Assembly (NCBI GenBank): GCA_902825855.1
Contig: CADECW010000009.1
Span: forward strand, 41,240 to 105,239
Direction of reading: 5' to 3'
DNA length: 64,000 nt
DNA from: an uncultured Rhodospirillales bacterium
GTDB lineage: Bacteria; Pseudomonadota; Alphaproteobacteria; Reyranellales; Reyranellaceae
The number at the start of each line of letters is the position of its first letter. The stretch's first letter is position 1. Below the pieces are notes generated by a model. It was not told the origin of the DNA. It made no database searches and worked only from the letters and a program-made list of their open reading frames with translations. The position numbers and the translations under genes were made by a program. Of the stretch, positions 44,529 through 54,006 are shown one piece after another.

Positions 44529-45533
44529 ATGCGCTATTTGATCACCGGAACGGCTGGCTTCATCGGCTCCCATCTTGCAGCCCGACTGCTGCAGCAGGGC
44601 CATGACGTTCTCGGTATCGATGGCATGACCGACTACTACGACGTAGCCCTCAAGGAGGCCAGGCACGCCCGGCTCACCACATTCAAGGGGTTCAAGCCTT
44701 ACCGCATCCTGTTGTCGGACCTGACCTCGATCGCGCCGGAAATTGACGCGTTCGGGCCCGAAGTGGTCCTGCATATGGCCGCACAGCCGGGTGTGCGTTA
44801 CAGCATCGAGAATCCGAGGACATACATCGACGGCAACATTGGCGGAAGTTTCGATCTGCTGGAAGCGTGCCGCCACCTCCGCCCACGGCATTTGCTGATG
44901 GCCTCCACGAGCGCCGTCTATGCGAGCAGTGCTGACGTTGCCCTTGCCGAAGGCGCTCAGACCGATTGGCCGCTTTCAATCTATGCTGCGTCGAAGAAGT
45001 CCATGGAAATACTGGCTCACAGCTACTCGCACCTCTGGGAAATTCCGACCACCGTGCTGCGCTTCTTCACGGCCTATGGGCCGTGGGGGCGACCCGACAT
45101 GGCATTGTCTCGCTTCGTTCGGAGTATTTTGGCCGGCCGCCCGATCGACATCTATAATCACGGAAAACTGCAACGAGACTTCACATACATAGACGACGTT
45201 GTCGAAGGAACGTTGCGACTCTGCGAACAAGTGCCGCCGCGTCAGGGTCGCGAGATCTCTGCGGCCGATACCAGGAGCCAAACGGCGCCTTTTCGGGTAG
45301 TCAATGTGGGTGGCGGTCAACCAACGGACCTTTTGGAATTTATCGACGAGATCGAGCGTGCCCTCGGGATGAGAGCGAAGCGCAACTACTTGGCATTGCA
45401 GCCCGGGGAGGTCCTGCGAACCGAGGCCTCCACCGAGCTGTTGGAGACTTTGACCGGGTTCAGGCCTGCAACTCCCATAGCCGTCGGCATCGAACGCTTC
45501 GTGCAGTGGTATCGTGAGTACTACAAGGCTTGA
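44529..45533 (+). CDS. NAD-dependent epimerase, UDP-uronate 4-epimerase-like
   Basis: About 334 residues, extended SDR. GTAGFIGSH (7-15), Ser126/128, Tyr152-x3-Lys156 (YAASK). AAQPGVRYSIENP and YGPWGRPDMAL are typical of UDP-glucuronate 4-epimerases. It sits 64 nt after the dehydrogenase, so the natural substrate is that enzyme's uronic acid product (GlcNAcA to GalNAcA, as WbpP/TviC-type pairs do, or GlcA to GalA). The exact sugar is open. Confidence 0.87.
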   Translation: MRYLITGTAGFIGSHLAARLLQQGHDVLGIDGMTDYYDVALKEARHARLTTFKGFKPYRILLSDLTSIAPEIDAFGPEVVLHMAAQPGVRYSIENPRTYIDGNIGGSFDLLEACRHLRPRHLLMASTSAVYASSADVALAEGAQTDWPLSIYAASKKSMEILAHSYSHLWEIPTTVLRFFTAYGPWGRPDMALSRFVRSILAGRPIDIYNHGKLQRDFTYIDDVVEGTLRLCEQVPPRQGREISAADTRSQTAPFRVVNVGGGQPTDLLEFIDEIERALGMRAKRNYLALQPGEVLRTEASTELLETLTGFRPATPIAVGIERFVQWYREYYKA

Positions 45534-45694
45534 TCCGACCAACAGCTCGAGCCGCGCCGCCGCAATCAAGCATATCGAGAAGCACGTTGACGAGGCCCAG
45601 AGGGTCGATCTGAGACGGCGTCGCCGCTCTGACGAAGGGACCTTGAGGTCGACCGGGTTCGAGCTGGACGAACTCGGAGTATCCAGGAATTCCT

Positions 45695-47713
45695 TTGCCA
45701 GTTGCTCGCCCCTCCATTGTCCTCGTTGAGACGTTGCACGACCCTGGCGCCGTCAGGCAGGTGAGCTTCAAACTCAGCTTTCCCGATGGCGTGCCGGCTG
45801 GACGCTGGCTGCGGATCCGATATCACATGACGCTCTACGGCTCCGCCGCGCGGCCGATCCTTCGCCTGCGCACACGCTCCGGTGATCGGCAGATTGCAAT
45901 GTCTGCTGCCTTTTTTGGGTCGGCCGAATGGATCGGGCATGTTCCGGTCGATACCCTCGACATCTCCATCGCCTTTCCGCCGGGATTGAGTGGCAAGGAC
46001 TTCAAGCTGGTGTCTTGTGTGGTCCTGTCGAGGTGGAGTTTGCTGGTCATCGCCACGCGACTCAGTCCGCTGGCGGCGATTCGCGCTGTTGGGTTGCGCC
46101 TTGTGGGGCCTGCAGCTGGTGCTCGAACGGCGATGGAACAGCTGCTCGCGACCACGAGGCTTGACCGTTACGATCGATGGCGGAGGCGAAATACCAGGGC
46201 TTTGGACGAGCGGGGCATGGAGGCCGCTCGCCAGACCTGGGCCGATGGACCACATATCCGGGTTGTCATGGCCGAGGCAGCTGGCGTGCGCCCGGACGAC
46301 TTCTCGGCGACCATCGGATCTCTGCATCGGCAGAGCTATCCACATTGGTCTGTGGCGTGCGTCGCCGAAAGCCCGGCCACGCTTGTCGGAGAGAAAGCTG
46401 CATCCGCGAGATTGCGCGTTGTCCGCTCTGGGGCGAAGGCGCTCGCCCTTTGGAGGGACCTCGAGCCCGATGACATCGTCCTGCCGATCGTCGCCGGCGA
46501 TGTCATTCCCGCCTACGGCCTGGCGGCCCTGGCAGAATTCGCCGCCTCCCGCCCCGACGAGACCCTGTTCTACGGCGACGAGGATTCCATCGACGGAACG
46601 GGCCGATATCTCGCACCCGAGTTCAAGCCGGACTGGAGCCCGATCTTTGAGCAAGGGAGGCCCTACCTCGGTCGGGCCATGTACTGCCGCCGATCGATCC
46701 TTGGCGAGCATGATCAGGACGGAATTGTCGAGTGGTCCAGCCCAGAAGGTTTCACATCGCTTTTTCGTGTCGGCAAGGCACGGATCGGACACATCCGCAG
46801 GCTTCTTCTTACAAAGCAGCGGCACAACGACCGCGGGCCTGAATGTCCGACCCGAAGATCAGGCCCTTCTGCACATCCTGCAATGAAAGCGGCGTCGCCC
46901 CCGGTTACGATTGTCGTCCCAACCCGAGACAGAGCGGACTTGCTTGCCGAGGCCTTGTCGGGCATCGAACGCACCGACTATCCGGCCTTCGATGTCCTCA
47001 TCGTCGACAACGGTAGCGTCGAGGCAACAACTCACGCGTTGTTCGAGCAGGCCGCTTCTCGTCTGCCGATCGAAGTCATGGCGGCGGCCGGCACCTTCAA
47101 CTTTTCCGGTCTGTGCAATCGCGCGGCCGACGCGGCCCATGGTCAGATACTGGTTTTTCTCAACAATGATACCAGGCCGCTCCGCTCGGACTGGCTCGAG
47201 AAGCTGGTCAGATGGGCAGTACGGCCTGACGTTGGAGCCGTCGGAGCCAAGTTGTTGTATCCCGGGGGACGGTTACAGCATGGCGGTGTAGTGCTCGGCC
47301 TGGGCGGACATGCTGCCCACATCGAGAGTGGTGCCGATGCTGCATCAAGGGGCTACCTGGGCGGCTTGACAGTGCCGCGGGAGGTCTCCGCCGTGACCGG
47401 CGCATGCCTGGCCGTGGAGAAGAAAAAGTTCCAGGCGCAGGGTGGATTTGATTCGGAGCGCTTTCCCGTCGAGCTGAGCGATATCGATCTCTGTTTGAGA
47501 CTGGCGGCGCGTGGTTGTAAGACGATCTTCGCCGCCGATTCGGTACTGATGCATCGTGAATCTGCGACGAGAGGGAAGGCACGGGACTTGAGCGTTCGCT
47601 ACGCCCGGGAGCGGGCAAATTTTCTGGCGAGGTGGAAGGACGCCCTTGTGGACGATCCGTACTTTCATCCGGCTCTGTCGCTCAAAGCTCTGCAGACCAG
47701 TCTCGATCGCTAG
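45695..47713 (+). CDS. Two-domain glycosyltransferase (GT2 tandem)
   Basis: About 672 residues. An N-terminal beta-rich ~130 residues is followed by a first GT2-like half with FYGDEDSID and PEFKPDWSP (typical of this two-half family). The second half is a full GT2: VTIVVPTRDRADLL, VLIVDNGSVE, FLNNDTRP (DxD-like) and VELSDIDLCLRL. It ends DPYFHPALSL, a common tail of rhamnosyl/O-antigen transferases. The first half is partly degenerate, so only the second may be catalytic. Follows the epimerase by 161 nt. Confidence 0.82.
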   Translation: MPVARPSIVLVETLHDPGAVRQVSFKLSFPDGVPAGRWLRIRYHMTLYGSAARPILRLRTRSGDRQIAMSAAFFGSAEWIGHVPVDTLDISIAFPPGLSGKDFKLVSCVVLSRWSLLVIATRLSPLAAIRAVGLRLVGPAAGARTAMEQLLATTRLDRYDRWRRRNTRALDERGMEAARQTWADGPHIRVVMAEAAGVRPDDFSATIGSLHRQSYPHWSVACVAESPATLVGEKAASARLRVVRSGAKALALWRDLEPDDIVLPIVAGDVIPAYGLAALAEFAASRPDETLFYGDEDSIDGTGRYLAPEFKPDWSPIFEQGRPYLGRAMYCRRSILGEHDQDGIVEWSSPEGFTSLFRVGKARIGHIRRLLLTKQRHNDRGPECPTRRSGPSAHPAMKAASPPVTIVVPTRDRADLLAEALSGIERTDYPAFDVLIVDNGSVEATTHALFEQAASRLPIEVMAAAGTFNFSGLCNRAADAAHGQILVFLNNDTRPLRSDWLEKLVRWAVRPDVGAVGAKLLYPGGRLQHGGVVLGLGGHAAHIESGADAASRGYLGGLTVPREVSAVTGACLAVEKKKFQAQGGFDSERFPVELSDIDLCLRLAARGCKTIFAADSVLMHRESATRGKARDLSVRYARERANFLARWKDALVDDPYFHPALSLKALQTSLDR

Positions 47714-47737
47714 CAGGTAGGATCGGCCCGAAGCCGA

Positions 47738-49273
47738 ATGCACTACACAACACCCTCTCGCTATGATGCTTCGACGTCCCAAAGAGCCGCGCCCCGCGAG
47801 GTATTGAGGGCCGAATGGGAACGAGTGTCCCTGTGGCTTGCGCGCGTCTTCGTTGAAAGGTTGCTCTTGGCCGGCGCGATCGGACGCGTGCTGCGTCCCG
47901 CACTTCGTCGCCTGTTGGCTTCCGACCTCTCTCTCCTGGCTAGCTGTTTCGATCGGGATTTCTATCTCAGCCAGTTTGAGAGTGGCGGGTACCGCCGTCT
48001 GGTGAGTCGGGATCCACTCCTGCATTATGCCCTGCTAGGGTGGTGCTCGGGGCGCTGGCCGTCACCTGACTTCGATCCTCACTTCTATCGCCGCAACAAT
48101 GTCGGCATGAAGATCGCCGATCCCTTGCGGCACCACTTGAAAGGGCCAGGGGAGGGCACGTCGCCGACCAGCGTCGCGCAGGCGAAGCCACGAGGACTTC
48201 CACCCTGGCAGGCAGGGCGAAAGGCGATCCTTGTTTTCAATCATTCCAGGGGCGGCGGCAGTAGCCATTATCTCGATCTCTACCTGGCCGACCAGGCGAA
48301 CGGCGGCTTCAACATCCTGCTGGCGCAGGCTGTCCGCCATGCTCCGACATTGGCTGTCGTGGGTCGGTACTCGTTCGACCTCGGTTCTGGGCAACACCGT
48401 CTTGTTGATTTTGCGCGGCGACGCGGCGTCGCCGGGATTCTGGTCAACCACCTGGTCGATCGCCCGATGGCAATGATGGAGTGGGTCCGTGAACTGAGCA
48501 GCCGACTCGGCGTTCCATATAACGTGATCCTGCATGACTACTACGTGCTTTGTCCTCGCGTCGATCTTGTAACCGGCGATGGGACCTTTTGCGGTGTCGC
48601 TCCACCGGAAGCTTGTTTCCGCTGCGTAGCGGAATACGGCGCGGAGCTGAGTCGGTTCGACCCGTTGTCGTGGAGGCGCGATCACCTGGCATTTCTCGAG
48701 GACGCGGGTCGGATCGTGGTTCCAAGCGAGGACAGCGCGGAGAGACTGCGACCGCATCTTCGGAAGACGATCAGCGTTTGGCATCCTGAAGATGACAGGT
48801 CTCTGCCGCCCGAGCGGACGCCGCAACTGTCGGCCGATGAGGCCTTGCGCGTTGCTGTCCTGGGCGCGCTGAATGTTTCGAAGGGCCTTCGCGTCGTGCA
48901 GGCGCTCGCCGACGCTATCCAGCAGGCCGCTGTTCCCCTGGAGTTGTCAGTGCTAGGTCCGACATCGGAGCGCTTGCCGGCAGGCGTGACGGTGACCGGT
49001 GCCTATCGGCCGAACGAGCTGGATCGGATAATCGGCGATGCGGCGCCGCATATACTGCTGTTTCCCGCGATCTGGCCGGAGACCTGGTCATTTGTGCTGA
49101 CCGAAGGGTTGAGGAGAGGCTTGCCGATCGTGGCATTCGACCTGGGAGCGCCAGCAGCTCGATTGCGCGCCATGGGACGCGGCCGGTTGTTGCCTCTGGC
49201 GTTGTCGACGCAGCCGCAGCGGCTGCTCGAGGAGCTATTGCGGCTTCGCGACGGCTACATCGTCCGCACTTGA
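47738..49273 (+). CDS. Glycosyltransferase with N-terminal DPxxHY module
   Basis: About 511 residues. Residues ~70-135 hold the tandem FYLSQ...DPLLHYALLGWCSGRWPSPDFDPHFY module that recurs in two other proteins of this window. The rest is GT-B-like: a Cys-containing N-domain (YVLCPRVDLVTG, CRCVAE), then AVLGALNVSKGLRV and WPETWSFVLTEGLRRGLPIV with an E-x7-E-like donor site. Its end overlaps the convergent minus-strand gene by 39 nt. Probably a capsule glycosyltransferase. Confidence 0.75.
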   Translation: MHYTTPSRYDASTSQRAAPREVLRAEWERVSLWLARVFVERLLLAGAIGRVLRPALRRLLASDLSLLASCFDRDFYLSQFESGGYRRLVSRDPLLHYALLGWCSGRWPSPDFDPHFYRRNNVGMKIADPLRHHLKGPGEGTSPTSVAQAKPRGLPPWQAGRKAILVFNHSRGGGSSHYLDLYLADQANGGFNILLAQAVRHAPTLAVVGRYSFDLGSGQHRLVDFARRRGVAGILVNHLVDRPMAMMEWVRELSSRLGVPYNVILHDYYVLCPRVDLVTGDGTFCGVAPPEACFRCVAEYGAELSRFDPLSWRRDHLAFLEDAGRIVVPSEDSAERLRPHLRKTISVWHPEDDRSLPPERTPQLSADEALRVAVLGALNVSKGLRVVQALADAIQQAAVPLELSVLGPTSERLPAGVTVTGAYRPNELDRIIGDAAPHILLFPAIWPETWSFVLTEGLRRGLPIVAFDLGAPAARLRAMGRGRLLPLALSTQPQRLLEELLRLRDGYIVRT

Positions 49274-50530
49274 TTGTCTGACTGGGCTCCCGGCCCGTTC
49301 ATGCCGTTCGTCGGGCGCGTTCAGGAAGGGCACGACTGCCGCGAAATGCGGTTGCCAGCTGGGCGCCCGCCAGTCTCGAAGCCTGTCGATCTGGGCCTGG
49401 CGTCGCCTCGAAGCCACCGGGACGTAGTCGATGATGGTTTGCCGCCAGTTCGGCCCGTCGAGAGGGTCGATGAATTCCGGCACTTCACCCCCCACTTCTC
49501 GGAAGACCGCAATGTCACTGCACAATACCGGGGTGCCGAGCGCCAGCGCTTCGGCGAGCGGCAATCCATAGCCTTCGGCGAACGACGGCACCAGCACGGC
49601 GCGAGCGCCGCGCACGAGCGCCGCCATTGCGTCGTCGGATTCGCGTCCACGTTCCTCGACCAGCGTCGCCAGGGCAGGGCTGCGCTCGAGCATGTCGATG
49701 ACGTTCTCGTTCTCCCAGCCCCGGCTGCCGACGAGGATCAATCTGGGCGCATTTTCGGCCAGCACTGCATGCAGCGTCCGCCACACATTGAGAATGAGCA
49801 GGTGGTTCTTCCTCGGCTCGATGGTGCCGATCATCACGAAGTACGGCGATGAGAGCGAAACTTGCACAGGTCCTGACGGGATCGTCGTAATGCCAAGTCC
49901 GAGCGGAGCGACGACGATCGCGGGGTTCCACCGGCCTTGAACGAAAGCATTTTGAAAAGCGGTCGCGGTCGCTCGTGAACCGGCTATGATAATGTCGGAC
50001 AACCGCGCCGCCGCCTGCATGCGCCTCACGCATCGCTCCTTGGCGTCGCGAGGAAAGTACTCCGGGAGAACGGCTGGCAGGATGTCGTGAACGAAATAGG
50101 CCAGCCGCAGTTTTCCATCATTCTTCAGGCGCTCGATCGGCGCAGGCCGCTCCATATGGAGCTGCGAGGTGATGACATAGATCCCGGGCGCAACATCGCC
50201 TCTTGTGGCCCTTGACAGGCTGTTGCCCGATCGGAACAGAAGCTCGGCATGGATGCGCACATGGCGGAGGATCAACGAAAGATAGCGGCGGTTGGAGGCA
50301 ACATTGCCGCGCCAGTAGTCGGATATGGCGGCCACGAAGGCCGCGCCTCGCTTGAAGTCGACGATGTGGAAACGCCTGATTGCATCGACGACGACAAATG
50401 TCGTGCGATCCGGGAAGTTGGCGATGAAGTACTCGGCGTAGGCGAGCTCGACCCGCGGGACACCGACCGGGGTGCGGGTGAAGATTGCGTAGATCAGCCG
50501 CGACAAATCGAGATAGATGCGCGGAGGCAT
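49235..50530 (-). CDS. Glycosyltransferase family 4 (GT-B)
   Basis: About 431 residues. MPPRIYLDLSRLIYAIFTRT and VPRVELAYAEYF open the acceptor domain; YFVHDILPAVLPEYF and VMIGTIEPRKNHLLILN are hallmarks of the mannosyltransferase-like GT4 group. FAEGYGLPLAEALALGTPVL gives E-x7-E. The C-terminal ~20 residues overlap the plus-strand gene and are probably not conserved. It is the only minus-strand gene in its neighbourhood, which suggests a local inversion or separate insertion. Confidence 0.87.
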   Translation of the reverse strand: MPPRIYLDLSRLIYAIFTRTPVGVPRVELAYAEYFIANFPDRTTFVVVDAIRRFHIVDFKRGAAFVAAISDYWRGNVASNRRYLSLILRHVRIHAELLFRSGNSLSRATRGDVAPGIYVITSQLHMERPAPIERLKNDGKLRLAYFVHDILPAVLPEYFPRDAKERCVRRMQAAARLSDIIIAGSRATATAFQNAFVQGRWNPAIVVAPLGLGITTIPSGPVQVSLSSPYFVMIGTIEPRKNHLLILNVWRTLHAVLAENAPRLILVGSRGWENENVIDMLERSPALATLVEERGRESDDAMAALVRGARAVLVPSFAEGYGLPLAEALALGTPVLCSDIAVFREVGGEVPEFIDPLDGPNWRQTIIDYVPVASRRRQAQIDRLRDWRAPSWQPHFAAVVPFLNAPDERHERAGSPVRQSSADDVAVAKPQ

Positions 50531-50588
50531 AGACGGACAGGAATGGTTTGGACCTGGGCTGCCTGAAACCAGGTGCCGCAGTAAGTGG

Positions 50589-52199
50589 ATGGATGGCGGC
50601 GTTTATGGCCTGCTCACGGTGGCCGCGCAATCGGACAATGTCGTGGTGAACTTCAAGGAGCGTCTGCTCGCCGGTTTGCTGCCGGTTGCCGCGCCGCCGC
50701 TGGCGCGTTGGCTTTGTGACCGTGCTGGACTGGATGATGCAGTCCTGACCGATCGGCAAGACGGATTCGATGCCGCCTGCTACGGGCGAGCGGCCGGGCG
50801 CCGCTTCTGGTCGCGGCGCAGCGCGCTTTTGCACTACCTCCTGATCGGATCTGCTGCGGGGTTGCGGCCGCGTCCGGACTTCGAGCCGCTCGCGTACCGT
50901 CGGCAGAACCCGGACGTCGCGGAAGCCGGCTATGAACCATTCGCCCACTACCTCCGCTTTGGCCGTGCCGAGCGTCGCCTCACGCGGCCTGACGAACCCA
51001 TCCAGGAAGCGGAGGCCATCCTGGATCTGCCACGCTTGCTCGCCCGGCTGCCACGGCACCCGCCCCGGGCGGCCCGTGTCGATGTGGTGGTGCCGGTCTA
51101 CGGCGCGCGGCAACTCACCCTGCGCGCGCTCGAAAGCGTGCTTCAGGCCAAGGTGACAACGCCGTACGAACTGACGGTAATAGACGATGCATCGCCGGAC
51201 CGGGCACTACGGAAGGACCTCGAGGCGCTGGCCCGGGCGGGTCACCTGACGCTAATGACGAACGAGCACAACATCGGATTCGTCGCCTCGGCCAATCGCG
51301 CCTTCGCCCTTCATCGGGAGCGGGACGTGGTGTTGCTCAATTCCGACACCCGTGTCTACGACAACTGGCTGGATCGGCTGCTGGCTGTGCTGCACAGCAC
51401 GAGGACGACGGCAACGGCGTCTCCGCTCTCCAATGCGGCAACGATACTCAGCTACCCTATTTTCCTTTGCGATGATCATTCCCTGGGCGACGCCGACTCT
51501 GCCGCCATCGACAGGCACTGCGCCCGGCTCGGCCACGCGCCGGTCGAATTGCCGACGGCGCATGGATTCTGCATGGCCGTCAAGCGTGCTTGCCTTGCCG
51601 GGATTGGTCCTTTCGACCTCGGCAATTTCGGTTACGGTTATGGTGAGGAGAATGACTTTTCCCTGAGGGCCATCGCGCACGGATGGCGGCACTTGGCGGC
51701 AGCCGATGTCTTCGTCTGGCATCGCGGCGGGGCGTCTTTTGGAGCCGAGCGTGAAGCGAGAATCGTGGCGGCGCAGCAGACGATCGAGCGGCTTCATCCC
51801 GGTTATGCGGCGACCGTCCGCGACTTCATCTCTGCCGATCCATTGGCGAAGCTGAGGTGCGCGCTGGACATTGCCCGCATATGCAACGACGCGCGGCGCA
51901 AAGTGCTTTGTCTCGGCGCCACTGCGGAGTCTGTCGCTTCCTGCGCCGACCTGAAGCTGACATTGGTATCCGATATTGCGCCGTATGCCGGATTTTTCCG
52001 CATCGTTGCCCCCGAATTTGGCCCGATACCAAATCTGCCCAGGTTCTCGGGGCATGCGGTGGACGATCTTGCTCTTGCGATGCAATCTCTGGATGTACGG
52101 GAGCTGCGTCGGCAATCGACGACACCCGGCTTGGCGATTCTTGAAGGTCTTGCGTGTCGTGCGGCCGAACAGGCGGGCATCCGGGTATCGTGGGGATGA
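50589..52199 (+). CDS. Glycosyltransferase family 2 with N-terminal DPxxHY module
   Basis: About 536 residues. Residues ~60-130 again carry the repeated module (ALLHYLLIGSAAGLRPRPDF, YRRQNPDV, HYLRFGRAERR). The GT2 domain follows: RVDVVVPVYGARQLTLRA, LTVIDDASPD, VLLNSDTRVYDNWLD and GYGEENDFSLRA. The C-terminal ~110 residues are an extra domain of unknown role. ATG 50589 is chosen; ATG 50517 would overlap the divergent gene start. Next to the broken ugd remnant. Confidence 0.8.
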   Translation: MDGGVYGLLTVAAQSDNVVVNFKERLLAGLLPVAAPPLARWLCDRAGLDDAVLTDRQDGFDAACYGRAAGRRFWSRRSALLHYLLIGSAAGLRPRPDFEPLAYRRQNPDVAEAGYEPFAHYLRFGRAERRLTRPDEPIQEAEAILDLPRLLARLPRHPPRAARVDVVVPVYGARQLTLRALESVLQAKVTTPYELTVIDDASPDRALRKDLEALARAGHLTLMTNEHNIGFVASANRAFALHRERDVVLLNSDTRVYDNWLDRLLAVLHSTRTTATASPLSNAATILSYPIFLCDDHSLGDADSAAIDRHCARLGHAPVELPTAHGFCMAVKRACLAGIGPFDLGNFGYGYGEENDFSLRAIAHGWRHLAAADVFVWHRGGASFGAEREARIVAAQQTIERLHPGYAATVRDFISADPLAKLRCALDIARICNDARRKVLCLGATAESVASCADLKLTLVSDIAPYAGFFRIVAPEFGPIPNLPRFSGHAVDDLALAMQSLDVRELRRQSTTPGLAILEGLACRAAEQAGIRVSWG

Positions 52200-52273
52200 A
52201 AAACCGGGCGCCGCTATTCCAATTGCCATTCACATCGGCTATTGGCGGACCACGTAGTGCTTAGGGAACGACG

Positions 52274-52602
52274 ATGCGTATCGCCATGATCGGCTCGGCT
52301 ACGTCGGACTTGTGTCCGGCGCATGCTTTGCCCAGTTCGGCCATGACGTTGTCTGCATGACAAGGATGACGGCAAGATCGCGAGGCCGCTGCGGGGCGAG
52401 ATGCCGATCGACGAGTCCGGTCTGGACAGGCTGGTCGCCGACACCGTCGAGGCGAAGCGGCTGTCGTTCAGCACGAGGCCCTGCGAAGGCGTGGGCAAAG
52501 GCGATGCAGGTCATGCGCCAACCGCGCATATTCGCCCTTCGCAACGTCTTCGATCCCGAGGAAATACGCGGCGGTAGACCCCGTGAGCCGCGAATCCGCT
52601 AG
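52274..52602 (+). pseudogene. ugd: Remnant of UDP-glucose 6-dehydrogenase gene (ugd)
   Basis: The DNA still reads as an Ugd N-terminus if the frame is shifted: MRIAMIG (frame 1), VGLVSGACFAQFGHDVVC (frame 2, after loss of one base near 52296) and KIARPLRGEMPIDESGLD followed by EAKRLSFST (frame 3, after loss of one base near 52360). After ~70 codons the rest of the gene is missing except a C-terminal scrap, MRQPRIFALRNVFDPEEIR (52509-52566). So two single-base deletions and one ~1-kb internal deletion have destroyed it. A ribosome site AGGGAA is still present at 52263. A non-coding or short-peptide reading is the only alternative. Confidence 0.8.
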
Positions 52603-52672
52603 CGCCTTGCAATGATTGCTCGCCGTGTTTGATTTGAACCTCGCATTGTACCGTTTGGAAGTGCAAAGCCTC

Positions 52673-53908
52673 ATGCTGCTGACGAAGCGAATTTTATTCG
52701 CCGGGTTGTTGATGAACTCAATGGCAGGCTGCTCTCTTCCAGCCGCAGGCCCTACTGCGAGCCAGGTGGAAAAATCGGCCGATCCAGCATTGGACCTCTA
52801 CCTGGTGAATGTTAACCCCGGCATCGTCCAGGCGCTCTCGTCATACCGGAGCGCCGGTTTCCCAGAACCTCTTCGTGTAGAGAACCACCGGCCGAGCATC
52901 GGTCTTCGGCCAGGCGATGTCATCGGGGTAAGCATCTATGAAACAGGCGGAGCGCCACTGTTTGGAGGAGGAGGCAGCACCCCCGGCGCAGCCTCTGGTC
53001 AGGCAAGTACGCAACCGTCTGTCAGTGCCCAATCGACATCGCTGCCAGCTCAGATCATAGAATCGAATGGGCAGATCATCGTGCCTTTCGTCGGACGCGT
53101 TCAGGTCGGCGGACTGACCCCGACGCAGGCAGCGGAAGAGATCGGCCGCCAGCTCGCCAAGGAAACGGTGCGGCCGCAGGTCATAGTTTCACTCGTCGGC
53201 AACAGATCGAATGCCGTGTCCGTTGGTGGAGAGGTGAACAAAGCGGGCTTCGTTCCGCTCAGTCTGCGCGGAGAAAGGCTGCTCGATGTAATTGCGGATG
53301 CAGGCGGACCAAGGCTTCCGGCGGTCGAGACGGATGTCCGGCTCATTCGAGGAACGACTGTTGCGGCCATTCCTCTGCAGCAGGTCCTGGCAAACCCGGA
53401 GGACAACATTGTGGTTCGTCCCAACGACACCGTCGTCCTCATGCACAATCCGAAGACTTTCGTCGTCCTCGGTGCTGTCGCAAAGGTTGCGCAATATACG
53501 ATGAACACGGAGCGGGTGACTGTCGCGGAGGGAATTGCCCGCGCGGGCGGCACTGTTGATGCCTATGGGAGTCTCGCTGGTGTGTACCTGCTGCGTAATG
53601 AGCCGACGCCCTTTGCTCGGACTGTCCTTCAGGCGGATCGAGGCGCGGTCGAGACGGACCATATTGCGAGCGACGAAACCCGGCAGCTTCTCGGACCTTC
53701 CACGAGGATGATCTATCGTATCAACCTCACGCAATCCGGAGGTTACTTCTTTGCTCAGAACATTGCGCTGCGTGACAAGGACATCATCCTGGTCGCGAAC
53801 GCAGACACCGCACAGCTCCAGAAGGCAATGACTTTGATCCGGGCAATCACCGGTACCTACTTCGACCTCAGCAGGGGTGCGACTTACTACCTCCCGACAG
53901 CACCGTAA
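52673..53908 (+). CDS. wza: Polysaccharide export lipoprotein (Wza/KpsD-like)
   Basis: About 411 residues, full-length Wza type. Lipoprotein signal ends at Cys20 (MAGC). The export domain (LRPGDVIGVSIYETGGAPLF) contains a Gly/Ser/Gln-rich insertion (GGGGSTPGAASGQ...). IIVPFVGRVQVGGLTPTQAA and VSVGGEVNKAGFVPLS plus FVVLGAVAKVAQYTM are SLBB units. The C-terminus (DLSRGATYYLP) follows a helix suited to the outer-membrane ring. It would form the exit channel for the capsule made by the right-hand genes. ATG 52673 fits the signal peptide; GTG 52661 is possible. Confidence 0.9.
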   Translation: MLLTKRILFAGLLMNSMAGCSLPAAGPTASQVEKSADPALDLYLVNVNPGIVQALSSYRSAGFPEPLRVENHRPSIGLRPGDVIGVSIYETGGAPLFGGGGSTPGAASGQASTQPSVSAQSTSLPAQIIESNGQIIVPFVGRVQVGGLTPTQAAEEIGRQLAKETVRPQVIVSLVGNRSNAVSVGGEVNKAGFVPLSLRGERLLDVIADAGGPRLPAVETDVRLIRGTTVAAIPLQQVLANPEDNIVVRPNDTVVLMHNPKTFVVLGAVAKVAQYTMNTERVTVAEGIARAGGTVDAYGSLAGVYLLRNEPTPFARTVLQADRGAVETDHIASDETRQLLGPSTRMIYRINLTQSGGYFFAQNIALRDKDIILVANADTAQLQKAMTLIRAITGTYFDLSRGATYYLPTAP

Positions 53909-53924
53909 GTCATCTGGAAAGTGC

Positions 53925-53956
53925 CTTGCAACTCCGGATGGGCCGGCGATTGCAAG
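53925..53956. repeat. Inverted repeat after the export lipoprotein gene
   Basis: CTTGCAA (53925) and TTGCAAG (53950) form a 7-bp stem whose loop contains a second small repeat CCGG...CCGG. It lies 17 nt after the stop codon and ~50 nt before the next gene. Attenuator or terminator is possible but there is no T-run. Confidence 0.25.
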
Positions 53957-54006
53957 TTGTGCCCAATGAGACGGACGCTCCGTGCCACTGAACGTATTGG
54001 CGAGAT

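Noticed and set aside
45695..47713. Frameshift between the two halves of the large GT2 protein
   Set aside because: The frame is open throughout and two-half proteins of this layout are a known type.
49235..49273. Convergent gene overlap as a sign of a wrong gene call
   Set aside because: Both glycosyltransferases have full domain motifs; only their non-conserved tails overlap.
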